From: Candidatus Acetatifactor stercoripullorum
GTDB taxonomy: Bacteria > Bacillota > Clostridia > Lachnospirales > Lachnospiraceae
DNA: 64,000 bases
Direction: 5' to 3'
Assembly: GCA_019114005.1 (NCBI GenBank)
Contig: DXGH01000072.1
Coordinates: forward strand, 1 to 64,000
Part shown: piece by piece, positions 50,521-58,707 of the stretch
Numbering within the stretch: the stretch's first letter is position 1
Layout of the letters: every line of letters begins with the position of its first letter
The notes under the pieces: generated by a model
Databases searched by the model: none
What the model was told of the DNA's origin: nothing
What the model saw: only the letters and a program-made list of their open reading frames with translations
Program-made: the position numbers and the translations under genes

Positions 50521-51672
50521 CAAAATAAAGAAAACCGGGAGCAGGTTCACACTGCTTCTATCTCTGATAATGACATCCCTGATATTGAAATTATTGATCT
50601 GGAAAAAGAGGATTCTTCAGAGGAACCATACGATTCGGAGCCCTCTGAAGAGCTGGAAGAGGCATACGACGATGATGAGTTTTTTGAGGAACCATTAAAA
50701 AAGAAACGGTTTCCCATCAATATGCACCTGATCCTGATTTTCACAGTGATCGTCTTTTTCGGCGGCATCCTGTTCAAGTTTTTCAACTGGGGTGTGGAAG
50801 TAGACCTGGAAGAAATTTTTAAGGATGGACCAGGCACCTACGAGGACACCCTGGATGAGATTCTTCCGCTGGTGGGCGGAACCGAGGAGGGGCCTGTGGA
50901 TGACGGCGTCACCACTATTGTAGCCTTTGGAAATGCACCCTTTGCCGATGACAGGGATTCTCAGGACAGTCTGGCCGCTATGATTGAAGAGCTCACCGGA
51001 GCGGTTGTCTATAACTGTTCTGTAAGCGGCAGCTATCTGGCGGCCCTTTCACCCCAGATCGATTCCCAGAATTATCCCATGGACGCCTTTAATTTTTACT
51101 GGCTCTGCACTCTTGCCACGGGAGGGCCCATCGACTATTTTTATGAGGAGGCCAAGGAGGTGATGGGGGAGGATTATCCCCCTGAGGGCGATGAGGTATA
51201 CAACACCTTAAAGACACTTGACTTTAACACGGTGGACGTGGTAGTGATTATGTATGATGCCAGCGATTATCTTGCGGGGCATGAAATGTACAGCGACCAG
51301 AATTCCACAGATATTCAGCAGTTTACAGGAAATATGGAGGCTGGAATCGAGCTTTTGCAGTCCACCTATCCCAATATCCGCATTATTGTCATGTCGCCCA
51401 CCTACGCTTTTGCCATAAATGAAGAGGGTGAATATGTGAGCAGTGATATTCAGCGCTACGGACAGGATGTTTTGTCCACCTATGTGATCAGACAGTATGC
51501 CTCCTGTGCTACCCGAAGCGTCTCCTTTGTGGACAACCTATACGGAACCATCACCGAGGACAACGCAGAGGAATACCTCATTGACAATCTCCATTTGAAT
51601 GTGGAGGGCAGACGAAGGGTTGCGGAACGCTTCGAATATGCTTTGAATTACTATAATAGGGAAGGCAGCTGA
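50515..51672 (+). CDS. Membrane-anchored SGNH-like protein lacking the usual nucleophile
   Basis: 385-aa protein. An acidic cytoplasmic tail (about 1-65, Glu/Asp rich) precedes one transmembrane helix (MHLILIFTVIVFFGGILFKFF) and an extracellular domain of about 280 residues. That domain aligns by eye with the SGNH hydrolase encoded at 62412-63281: block II NCSVSGSY, the IRIIVMSPTYAF strand and terminal DNLHLNVEG with Asp-x-x-His. The block I Gly-Asp-Ser is replaced by F-G-N-A-P-F, so the serine nucleophile seems absent. It may be a non-catalytic relative or use another residue. The only plus-strand gene in the polysaccharide locus. GAGG 4 bases before ATG. Confidence 0.75.
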   Translation: MKQNKENREQVHTASISDNDIPDIEIIDLEKEDSSEEPYDSEPSEELEEAYDDDEFFEEPLKKKRFPINMHLILIFTVIVFFGGILFKFFNWGVEVDLEEIFKDGPGTYEDTLDEILPLVGGTEEGPVDDGVTTIVAFGNAPFADDRDSQDSLAAMIEELTGAVVYNCSVSGSYLAALSPQIDSQNYPMDAFNFYWLCTLATGGPIDYFYEEAKEVMGEDYPPEGDEVYNTLKTLDFNTVDVVVIMYDASDYLAGHEMYSDQNSTDIQQFTGNMEAGIELLQSTYPNIRIIVMSPTYAFAINEEGEYVSSDIQRYGQDVLSTYVIRQYASCATRSVSFVDNLYGTITEDNAEEYLIDNLHLNVEGRRRVAERFEYALNYYNREGS

Positions 51673-51688
51673 GCCTTCCCTGTTTTTT
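51658..51688 (+). terminator. Terminator of the SGNH-like gene
   Basis: Perfect 9-bp stem AGGGAAGGC / GCCTTCCCT around the TGA stop, then GTTTTTT. Confidence 0.9.
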
Positions 51689-51717
51689 CCCTTATTTTCT
51701 ATTCTTCTTCTTTTTTG

Positions 51718-52488
51718 TCAGCTCTGGAAGTTCCACCACTCCGGAGTGGTGTCCCGGTAAATCACATACCCTTGTGTGCTTCCAAAAACCACATATCCGT
51801 ATTCCTCCAGATTTCCGTTGATTTCCTTATCCTGTGGCAAAATCACATAATGGCACATTTCCGCCTTTGCCTGCTGGGAAAGCGCCCGGGCGTCTATTAC
51901 CTCTGCCTCCATCACATCGTAGAGATCACTTAAGTGACTCCACCTTTCCACTGTAATCTCTCTGCCGTAGGGCATACATACCACGGGAGAATACTGCCTC
52001 ACATACTGCAGAAGCTCCGCCGGGAAAACAGCCATCACCTCCCGTCCCTCCACCTCTATGGCATCACAGATGTCCACAACACTCTGAGGCACATGGTAAA
52101 GATTTTCTGCCCTGCTGAAAAAAGGGTTGCTGTACACAAAGCTGCCAGATACCCCAATTATCCCCGCAAGACATGCTGCCAGCACATACCTGCCCTTCCC
52201 CTTAAGCTGCCCGTAAAGCCGCGCGGCCGCAAAGCCATTCACCAGTGTAATGGGCAGAAGCCAAAGAATCCGGTAATAAATCTCACTGTCCGCAACGCTG
52301 TATACCAGACGCGCAAACAAAGGATTGAAAAAAAACAGCAATAGAATGGCAGGCACATACAAAAAAAGGATTCTGATATGCTTTCTCTTTTCCACCACAA
52401 ACAGATATACAGCCGAAACAAAAAACCAGATCACAATCAGACCGGTTCCCATATAATCCCGAAACAATGTGGTTATCTCACTCCACAT
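51718..52488 (-). CDS. Membrane protein of unknown function with extracytoplasmic tail
   Basis: 256-aa protein with four predicted helices (LIVIWFFVSAVYLFVV; ILFLYVPAILLLFFF; YRILWLLPITLVNGF; YVLAACLAGIIGVSGSFVY) and a soluble C-terminal domain of about 115 residues (VVDICDAIEVEGREVMAVFP ... GYVIYRDT). I do not recognise the family by name. The shape (few helices plus a terminal domain) looks like the C-terminal half of a larger GT-C-like protein, and the upstream gene (52677-53741) lacks such a tail. A copy of the 122-bp repeat lies between the two. AGGAGG precedes the ATG, so it is probably expressed. Confidence 0.7.
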   Translation of the reverse strand: MWSEITTLFRDYMGTGLIVIWFFVSAVYLFVVEKRKHIRILFLYVPAILLLFFFNPLFARLVYSVADSEIYYRILWLLPITLVNGFAAARLYGQLKGKGRYVLAACLAGIIGVSGSFVYSNPFFSRAENLYHVPQSVVDICDAIEVEGREVMAVFPAELLQYVRQYSPVVCMPYGREITVERWSHLSDLYDVMEAEVIDARALSQQAKAEMCHYVILPQDKEINGNLEEYGYVVFGSTQGYVIYRDTTPEWWNFQS

Positions 52489-52525
52489 AAGGCTTTCCTC
52501 CTATACGAACTCGATGAGGTGGGGG

Positions 52526-52647
52526 TGCTGCATGTTTCATAAACAGACCCTTGCTAACCGCCGGTACTTAGGCTGCGTCCTCTGCAGCCTTATGTACCGC
52601 TGCGGTTAGCTCGGAGCGAAAGCGTGTCTGTGTTGAAATATGCAGCA
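52526..52647. repeat. 122-bp palindromic intergenic repeat, copy 3
   Basis: Same length and structure as copy 1, ending in TGCTGCATGTTTCA ... TGAAATATGCAGCA. Compensatory changes keep the stems: CTAACCGC pairs with GCGGTTAG here, where copy 1 has CTGACCGC with GCGGTCAG. That covariation supports selection on, or recent folding of, the structure. Lies between two minus-strand membrane-protein genes. Confidence 0.85.
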
Positions 52648-52676
52648 CCTCTTACACTATTTCCCCACTCATTTCT

Positions 52677-53741
52677 TTACAAAAGCAGGTACAGCACTGC
52701 AAAGCCCACGCAGGGAATGCAGCAGCAGCCCATAGGAAGCAGCACGCTCCATTTTCGAAAGCAGACCGCCGCGCATATCCCTGTGATTCCCATGAGCATA
52801 CAGACCAGCAATGCTCCCATGGTGCTGCAAAGACAGGCCGCCGTCATGGCCGCTCCCAAGAGAACCCAAAACCCCGGAGGAATTTTCTCTTTCTCCTGAA
52901 TCTTTTCCAGCAAAAGCAAAAGAAGCAGAAACAGGGCCGGTATGATGATACTGCCAAGAGCAGCCTTCCCCTGGCGGCTTCTGGCAATCATAAAGTTTTC
53001 CACAGTGTAAAAGGAGGTATCTCCAAACAGCACCAAAAGCTGCGTAAAAATCAAAAATACAGGGACACACTCACGTCTTTTGGCAAAAAGCTTTTCTCCA
53101 ATCAGATAAAAGATTCCATAGGTCATGGCAATCAAAGCCACGGGAACCGCCACATGAGCCACGCTGACGGTACGGATTCCCGACATACTGGCCAGAAAGG
53201 CAATCCAGATGGGGAAAGGCGCCAGCCCGTGCCTTGCATCAAGCTCTGTGGTGCCTCCCGTATAGGGAAGCTTGCGGTACATGGTTCCTGCATTCTCCGT
53301 TATGGAAGAGACGGCCACATAATAAGCGTCGTCTCCGTCCGCATAGGTCATCACAACCGCCTGCACCAGCTGAAAAAGCAGCAAAACCCAAAACAAAATC
53401 CAGGCTGCTGTTTCCACCTTTCTCTCCTTAAAGCTGTGCTCCCGCACCACATAAAGAGCAGGCCGTTTTCTTCTTCTCAGGAAAAGGACTGTAGCCCCAA
53501 GCAAAAGAACCACCGTATAGGCCAAAAACAGCCTGACTAAAAATCGGTAATCCTTTTGAGCCAGCACCAGGGGAACGCATAAAAGCTGAAACCCGCCCCA
53601 CAGGCAAAGCTGCCCGTTTATCAGACGGAAGGGAAGTCTCCCTGCCAGCCTGTCTGCGCCCACGAAAAGCTCTCCCACCCAAATGGGAATCACAAAAAGC
53701 CATATACATAAAATCAAAATTCCTATCACCGTCATTAACAT
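52677..53741 (-). CDS. Polytopic membrane protein, DUF6077-like
   Basis: 354-aa protein with about nine transmembrane helices and no large soluble domain. The region YADGDDAYYVAVSSITENAGTMY has the D-G-D-D pattern placed after a helix, as in DUF6077 proteins and other GT-C-like enzymes, followed by HGLAPFPIWIAFLASMSGI. The protein ends abruptly after a final helix (GFAVLYLLL) with no C-terminal tail; 30 bases later is the 122-bp repeat. It may be truncated. Start at 53741 is chosen for GGAGAAG upstream; ATG 53753 is the alternative. Family name from memory. Confidence 0.65.
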   Translation of the reverse strand: MLMTVIGILILCIWLFVIPIWVGELFVGADRLAGRLPFRLINGQLCLWGGFQLLCVPLVLAQKDYRFLVRLFLAYTVVLLLGATVLFLRRRKRPALYVVREHSFKERKVETAAWILFWVLLLFQLVQAVVMTYADGDDAYYVAVSSITENAGTMYRKLPYTGGTTELDARHGLAPFPIWIAFLASMSGIRTVSVAHVAVPVALIAMTYGIFYLIGEKLFAKRRECVPVFLIFTQLLVLFGDTSFYTVENFMIARSRQGKAALGSIIIPALFLLLLLLLEKIQEKEKIPPGFWVLLGAAMTAACLCSTMGALLVCMLMGITGICAAVCFRKWSVLLPMGCCCIPCVGFAVLYLLL

Positions 53742-53775
53742 TTTCTTCTCCATGCCCTGGGCATCAAAGCAGCCC

Positions 53776-55509
53776 TTACTTTCCAAGCAAAAAGATTCGA
53801 TCTTGATGCACACTGTCCGCAAGAAGCTCCTGCTTGAGAGACAGACCGTAGACCTCCTCCATCACAGTCAAAACCTCTTCCCAATCCGCCTCAGATTTTA
53901 CCAGAACCACTGCCTGCTCCAAAGAGGCCACAGATTCCCTGTCCCTTCTCTCAATCAGCTCGCTCAGACGCACAAGAAGGGTTTTTTCATAATGAGTAAA
54001 TTCCAGCAGATTCTCATAATAACCCACTCCTTCATAGACGCAGATACAGGGAAGGGAGGCATATTCCTGGGAAAGCTCTTCCTGTTTTTCGTAACCCCGA
54101 TAAAGATAGCTGCCGTCATAGTCAAAAAGCCCAAGAACCTGCCAAAGCAGGCAGATGCCGCAGACTGTCCCCGCAAAAATGCCCTTCTTATTGCCAAAAT
54201 AGCCCTCCAGCTTTCCCAGCCACAAAACCAGCGCAAGGGCACCCCAAAGACACACAAAGGGAAACAGCGGCATGATATACCGGTCCACCAGATAAGGGGA
54301 CATTCTGGCCGCCAAAAAGAAATAGCCCACAGGAGGTACGAAAAGCAGGCAGATTTCGGCCAGAGGCTTTTTTTTCTTTTGCAGGCACACAAGCCCCCAC
54401 ACTGCGCAGCACAGCCCCATGGCGCATAAAATCCACATCAGATTCCCAAAGGTTCTGGAGACCAGGATTTCCAAGAAGGCAGACAGCCTCTGTCCATAGC
54501 CGGAAACACCGGCGGCTAGATTCTCAAGGGCCTCCACCCCACGGGAGCTGGAAAACACATCCGAAAGAGCAAAGGGAAACAGTAAAATGCCTGCTGCAGC
54601 CGCAATCACCATAGATCGCACCAGGCAAAGGCATTCTCTGAAACGCCGTTTCCAAAGAAGCCCTGCAGCCAGGGTAAGAAACAAAAAAATACAGTAAAAC
54701 AGGAAAAAATACTGGGTCAAAAAGCCAAGCACCGTAACTGCAATCAGCCTGAAATTTTTCTTTTCAAACCCACTGTGCTGCCATTTCTGCATACAAATGT
54801 AAAAAAACGCCACACAGAAAAAGGTCAATACCCCATACATCCGTATGAGAAGCACACAGGCCATGGCCCCGGTGGAAAGTCCGTAGAAAAGAGCCGCTAA
54901 AATTCCCGAAAGCCGCGCCTTGTCCGGTATTCCAAAAAGGCAGGCAAACTGCCGTCCCAGCCTCATCAATAGAAGCATCGTGCCAACAGCTGCTGTCAGA
55001 TTGATCACGCAGCCCATGAAGGGCTTGATCTGTCCCCGAAACAAGGAACACACTGTGTGCAGCAGCATAAAATGCAGCGGAGGATGATTGTCATCCTTCA
55101 CATTGAAATACACGGAGACGTAGTTAAAGGCGTCCTTATCATCCACAGTAATGTAATCCGAAAATTCCTCCGCGCCAATCCACACCGGTTCCTCATAGAC
55201 ATCCGCCTGATAGGACAAAAGCTTGCTGTTTCCCCTGTTTTGTACCACATCCTTACATGTGCTCCAGAGGTTTCCCATGGTTTCGGAAAAACTTTCCCCA
55301 CGAATCTCATTTTCCACAAACTTAGCCAGTCTCCCCTGGGGCTGGGTGGGCACAATCCAGGGATTAAACTCCCCATTGGCAAGCTCGAAGCTCAAAAGCT
55401 CATCCATGTGATAGCCTTCCTTTTGGGATATGCCAAAGGAAAGCACGATCACACAAAGCAGTATGGCTGCAATTTCCCAGCTTTTTTCTTTTAACCTTCC
55501 TTTTTTCAT
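53776..55509 (-). CDS. GT39-like polytopic membrane glycosyltransferase
   Basis: 577-aa GT-C-type protein with about 11-12 helices. The first long outside loop starts GYHMDELLSFELANGEF, where the Asp-Glu pair is the expected catalytic/metal position, and ends DDNHPPLHFMLLHTVCS, the conserved motif of dolichyl-phosphate-mannose-type transferases (GT39/PMT-like). The C-terminus is a small extracellular domain. It would use a polyprenyl-phosphate sugar, perhaps made by the GtrB-like enzyme of the same run, to decorate the polymer outside the membrane. Substrate unknown. Confidence 0.8.
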   Translation of the reverse strand: MKKGRLKEKSWEIAAILLCVIVLSFGISQKEGYHMDELLSFELANGEFNPWIVPTQPQGRLAKFVENEIRGESFSETMGNLWSTCKDVVQNRGNSKLLSYQADVYEEPVWIGAEEFSDYITVDDKDAFNYVSVYFNVKDDNHPPLHFMLLHTVCSLFRGQIKPFMGCVINLTAAVGTMLLLMRLGRQFACLFGIPDKARLSGILAALFYGLSTGAMACVLLIRMYGVLTFFCVAFFYICMQKWQHSGFEKKNFRLIAVTVLGFLTQYFFLFYCIFLFLTLAAGLLWKRRFRECLCLVRSMVIAAAAGILLFPFALSDVFSSSRGVEALENLAAGVSGYGQRLSAFLEILVSRTFGNLMWILCAMGLCCAVWGLVCLQKKKKPLAEICLLFVPPVGYFFLAARMSPYLVDRYIMPLFPFVCLWGALALVLWLGKLEGYFGNKKGIFAGTVCGICLLWQVLGLFDYDGSYLYRGYEKQEELSQEYASLPCICVYEGVGYYENLLEFTHYEKTLLVRLSELIERRDRESVASLEQAVVLVKSEADWEEVLTVMEEVYGLSLKQELLADSVHQDRIFLLGK

Positions 55510-55524
55510 GGGCGCCTCACAAGT

Positions 55525-57297
55525 TTATAAAATTTCATATAGGAAAATACGGTAATAGCTGTCCTGGGTCTCAAAGGGCTCCTCTCTCACCAGCCTAAGC
55601 CCCGTCTCCTCCCCATTTTCAATCCAGGCGGCGGAAAGCAGATATTTTCCTCCCAGCTCCTTAAGGGCGGACACATCCAGGGCGTAATCCTGAAAATAAA
55701 ATCCATTTTTCTCTATGGTATAATAGCCAGGGCATTCCGCAGAAAACAAGTAACAGCGGTTTCCCCAATCATCAAAATATTCCTGTAAATACTGGCTCTT
55801 TTCCAGCTCAGGAGCAATAATCTCACGAAAGCTGTGCTTGTATTCCAGGGAATAATTGTTGGAATACCCGTCCAGACAGTAAAATCCCTGATAAAGCGCG
55901 GCGGCAGGGTCAATGCCAAGGCTCACCACCCGATAATCCTCCGGCTTTTCTCCTGTCTGCTCCAAAAGATATGCTTCCACCTGCTCCATCACGCCTATGG
56001 CGTAATAATCCCGAAAGGACAAAAGACCATAATCAGGGTTGCGCAGCTTCTGCACATTGGGCTTTAGATTGCTGTTTCTTAAAACCTCCACCCCCGTTAG
56101 AATCGTCACGGCTGCAAAACAAAAAAGTCCTGCCCCCGCAAGAAACCGTCCCGCCACAAGGCTGCCTGAAAGGGCTCTCTTTTCCCCTCTCACAAAGTGA
56201 AGCAGGCAAAGCCCAAGCTCCAGCTCACAGGCCAGCAAAAGATACCACAGGCAGGGAGCCAGCCACAAAAGCCGGTCCGCCTGGAAAGCTCCCAGGACCG
56301 AAAGCCTTGTGCGAAGCAAAATTCCCAGGCCGCTGTCCCAGAGGGCAGATACCAGAGCAAGCGCAAAAACCACCCCGAGAGAAATCCCCATGGCCCCCAG
56401 AATCTTCCGTTCCTTTTCCCGCCGGAAAGCCCCGGTGAGGAGAGAAAACACCCCGGCAAGAACGGCTCCTCCCAAAATCCACTGGTGGTAGTCTCCACTA
56501 TGCTGCCCTCCCTGCAGAAAGCCCGTAAGGAGACTATTCCAAAAGGGCTCCGCCGTCAAAACATATTCCTCCTTGTGGGAAACCGCGCTTGGTATCCACC
56601 CAAGCAGCTGTCCCAAAAGGCGGAAATTTTCCACTACATAGATTCCCGTCATCATCCCAAGGCAAAAAAGGGGCAGGCGGCGGCGCCCCCTCTGACTGGG
56701 CAGAAGCGTCCACAAAAGTCCCATACCGATCACCCCAAAGCCGATGAGCACCAGGGAAGAGCATAAGGCGTACATTGCACTATACCCAAAGGCAAAGGCT
56801 CTGTACTTTTTATTCCTCAGCTGAAGGAAGCTCCAGAAAAGCAGGGGCAGCCCATACTGTGACAGCCCGTATACCGGCAGAAAGGGCAGGTATGCGTATA
56901 GAATTCCCACAGCCATGGCAGCCGCCGGATGCGCTCTTGGAATTTCCCTTGTCAGAAGGTACATTCCTACATAGCCGCACAGACTTCCCAGAAGCTGCAT
57001 GGACACCAGTGCCCAAAAAGGACGCATGACCAAAAAAAGAAGCACAAATCCGGGCGCAGGCAGCGTCAGTGCAGTTTTGTCGGCTCCGTTCATAAATTCC
57101 GGCAGGAGATTCCCGTCAAAGAGATGCTTCGCCTGCAGCATATAGCCGATCAGTTCTCCGTCCAGCTGATCATGATAGGTTACAATGGCGTCCTGCCCTA
57201 AGATCAGATAAGGCACAAGCATTGCCAGGACGGCGCCAAAGCCCAGAAAAAAACAGATATTATGCAGTTTTATTTCCTTCTGTGCAGGCATACGCAC
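55525..57297 (-). CDS. Polytopic membrane protein, DUF6044-like
   Basis: 590-aa protein with about 12 helices and a C-terminal extracellular domain of about 170 residues (DYRVVSLGIDPAAALYQGFY ... DSYYRIFLYEIL). The first loop YHDQLDGELIGYMLQAKHLF has the Asp pair characteristic of DUF6044 (YkoS-like) proteins, which are GT-C-shaped. Overlaps the upstream gene by about 38 bases; the start is a GTG (57297) with AAGGG upstream, or ATG 57291. Probably another outside-acting glycosyltransferase of the locus. Confidence 0.75.
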   Translation of the reverse strand: MRMPAQKEIKLHNICFFLGFGAVLAMLVPYLILGQDAIVTYHDQLDGELIGYMLQAKHLFDGNLLPEFMNGADKTALTLPAPGFVLLFLVMRPFWALVSMQLLGSLCGYVGMYLLTREIPRAHPAAAMAVGILYAYLPFLPVYGLSQYGLPLLFWSFLQLRNKKYRAFAFGYSAMYALCSSLVLIGFGVIGMGLLWTLLPSQRGRRRLPLFCLGMMTGIYVVENFRLLGQLLGWIPSAVSHKEEYVLTAEPFWNSLLTGFLQGGQHSGDYHQWILGGAVLAGVFSLLTGAFRREKERKILGAMGISLGVVFALALVSALWDSGLGILLRTRLSVLGAFQADRLLWLAPCLWYLLLACELELGLCLLHFVRGEKRALSGSLVAGRFLAGAGLFCFAAVTILTGVEVLRNSNLKPNVQKLRNPDYGLLSFRDYYAIGVMEQVEAYLLEQTGEKPEDYRVVSLGIDPAAALYQGFYCLDGYSNNYSLEYKHSFREIIAPELEKSQYLQEYFDDWGNRCYLFSAECPGYYTIEKNGFYFQDYALDVSALKELGGKYLLSAAWIENGEETGLRLVREEPFETQDSYYRIFLYEIL

Positions 57298-58696
57298 CCA
57301 TCCCTTTCTCCATCAGCAAAAGGCTAAAGACCATCCACACACAGGTCACCCCTATGGTATTTTTATAGTCCATCATTCCTGCTCCCTGCATGGTATACCA
57401 AAAGATAAGTCCCAAACAGGACACCCCCAGAATAAGAACCGAAAAGAAATTTCTGCCTGAAATAAGGCTCCTGTCCAGAAAAATACAAAATACCCCAAGA
57501 ATCGCCCCAAGGCAGAGCGCTGCCGCAAACCACCAGCAGCTGTAATCCATATAAATCCGGGACAGCACCGGCGTGTAATGGCGCATGATCTCATAATTTC
57601 TCCCGGAATAGGAATCATATCCTCTGCCTGTAAGCTGCATCTGCAGCGCAATGGGAGAGACTGTGTACGCCGCCGCATCCCAGGCAATCTCATGGAGAAT
57701 ATGTGCCCGGTTCTGCTCCCAGGCCTGTTTGGAGAGGGCAAGGAAAAATTCCCGGGCTTCCTCCGTTCCCAGGGCCTCCTCCACTGCCGGGCCAAACACC
57801 ATAGCCATGTTGTCTGCATAATAAGCGCTGGCTTGGACATCTCCCCAGTCTAAGATCTCCCGAAGCTGTTCCGGAAAGCCTTCATAATAGGACATAAGAC
57901 TGGTCCACGCCGTACGGCTTACCAGACATGCCTCCAGGCTTTTTTCGTTTTTTCCATAATATCCCTTTACCTGCGTCAGACTGTTCATTCCTATGATTGT
58001 TGCCCCAAAGGCCAAGAAAATCACAAATTGTCTGGCAAACCGCCAAATGTCCTGACGTCTTGTTTCCTGGCAGTTCCCTCTCCGAACCAGTCCAAAAATC
58101 CGGACCAGCCCCCAAAGAAGCACAAGCACCGGGGGAATGGCCCCCAGAAGCAGATATTCTGGCAAAAGCAGAGCGCACAAAAGCCAGAAGGACGCAAGTT
58201 TCACCATCTGCCTTACCCGCAGCATACCCTTTCGCACCGTCTCCAGAGAAATAGAAAGCTCCAGCAGAAAAAAGGACGAGACAAGAGAATAGGGAAGCAC
58301 CGCCAGATGGCACTGCATGGCCATGGGCAACGTCAGGACGGCCAGACTCCCCCAGAGATTCAGGGCTCTCTTTGTTTTTTTCAGCCCCATCAAAAGCCGG
58401 TGGGCCGCATAGCAGGCTACCAGCAGCTGCACCACATACATCACGCAATAATAGGGAAGTCCCGCAAGCCCCTCAATCCCTCTTGCCAAAAGCAAAAACA
58501 CGGGATAAAGGATTCCCGTATACTCATCGCATATAAAGTTTTTGCTGATTTCCACGTAAAAAAGGCTCTCCCCAAACTGCGGAAGCTTGGAAAAATTCAG
58601 ACACATCCAGGTCATGCCAAAGACGATCTGGATGGAAAAATCTATGAAAATCACTCTGCCCAGAATGGCAGATATATGCCTGACTGCCCTCTGCAT
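57260..58696 (-). CDS. Polytopic membrane protein of unknown family
   Basis: 478-aa hydrophobic protein with about 10-11 helices. The first loop LPQFGESLFYVEISKNFICDEYTGILYP contains an acidic D-E pair like those in GT-C glycosyltransferases, and the central soluble segment (DVQASAYYADNMAMVFG...) lies outside. I recognise no specific family. Position between the RffA-like aminotransferase and a DUF6044-like gene suggests a role in adding or flipping a modified sugar. ATG at 58696 is chosen because GGAG is 6 bases upstream. Confidence 0.7.
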   Translation of the reverse strand: MQRAVRHISAILGRVIFIDFSIQIVFGMTWMCLNFSKLPQFGESLFYVEISKNFICDEYTGILYPVFLLLARGIEGLAGLPYYCVMYVVQLLVACYAAHRLLMGLKKTKRALNLWGSLAVLTLPMAMQCHLAVLPYSLVSSFFLLELSISLETVRKGMLRVRQMVKLASFWLLCALLLPEYLLLGAIPPVLVLLWGLVRIFGLVRRGNCQETRRQDIWRFARQFVIFLAFGATIIGMNSLTQVKGYYGKNEKSLEACLVSRTAWTSLMSYYEGFPEQLREILDWGDVQASAYYADNMAMVFGPAVEEALGTEEAREFFLALSKQAWEQNRAHILHEIAWDAAAYTVSPIALQMQLTGRGYDSYSGRNYEIMRHYTPVLSRIYMDYSCWWFAAALCLGAILGVFCIFLDRSLISGRNFFSVLILGVSCLGLIFWYTMQGAGMMDYKNTIGVTCVWMVFSLLLMEKGMGAYACTEGNKTA

Positions 58697-58707
58697 ACTC
58701 ATCTCCG

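Noticed and set aside
50338-50550. A 70-codon minus-strand frame through the multi-hairpin element
   Set aside because: Overlaps the inverted repeats and the start of the SGNH-like gene; no ribosome-binding site. Probably repeat-derived.
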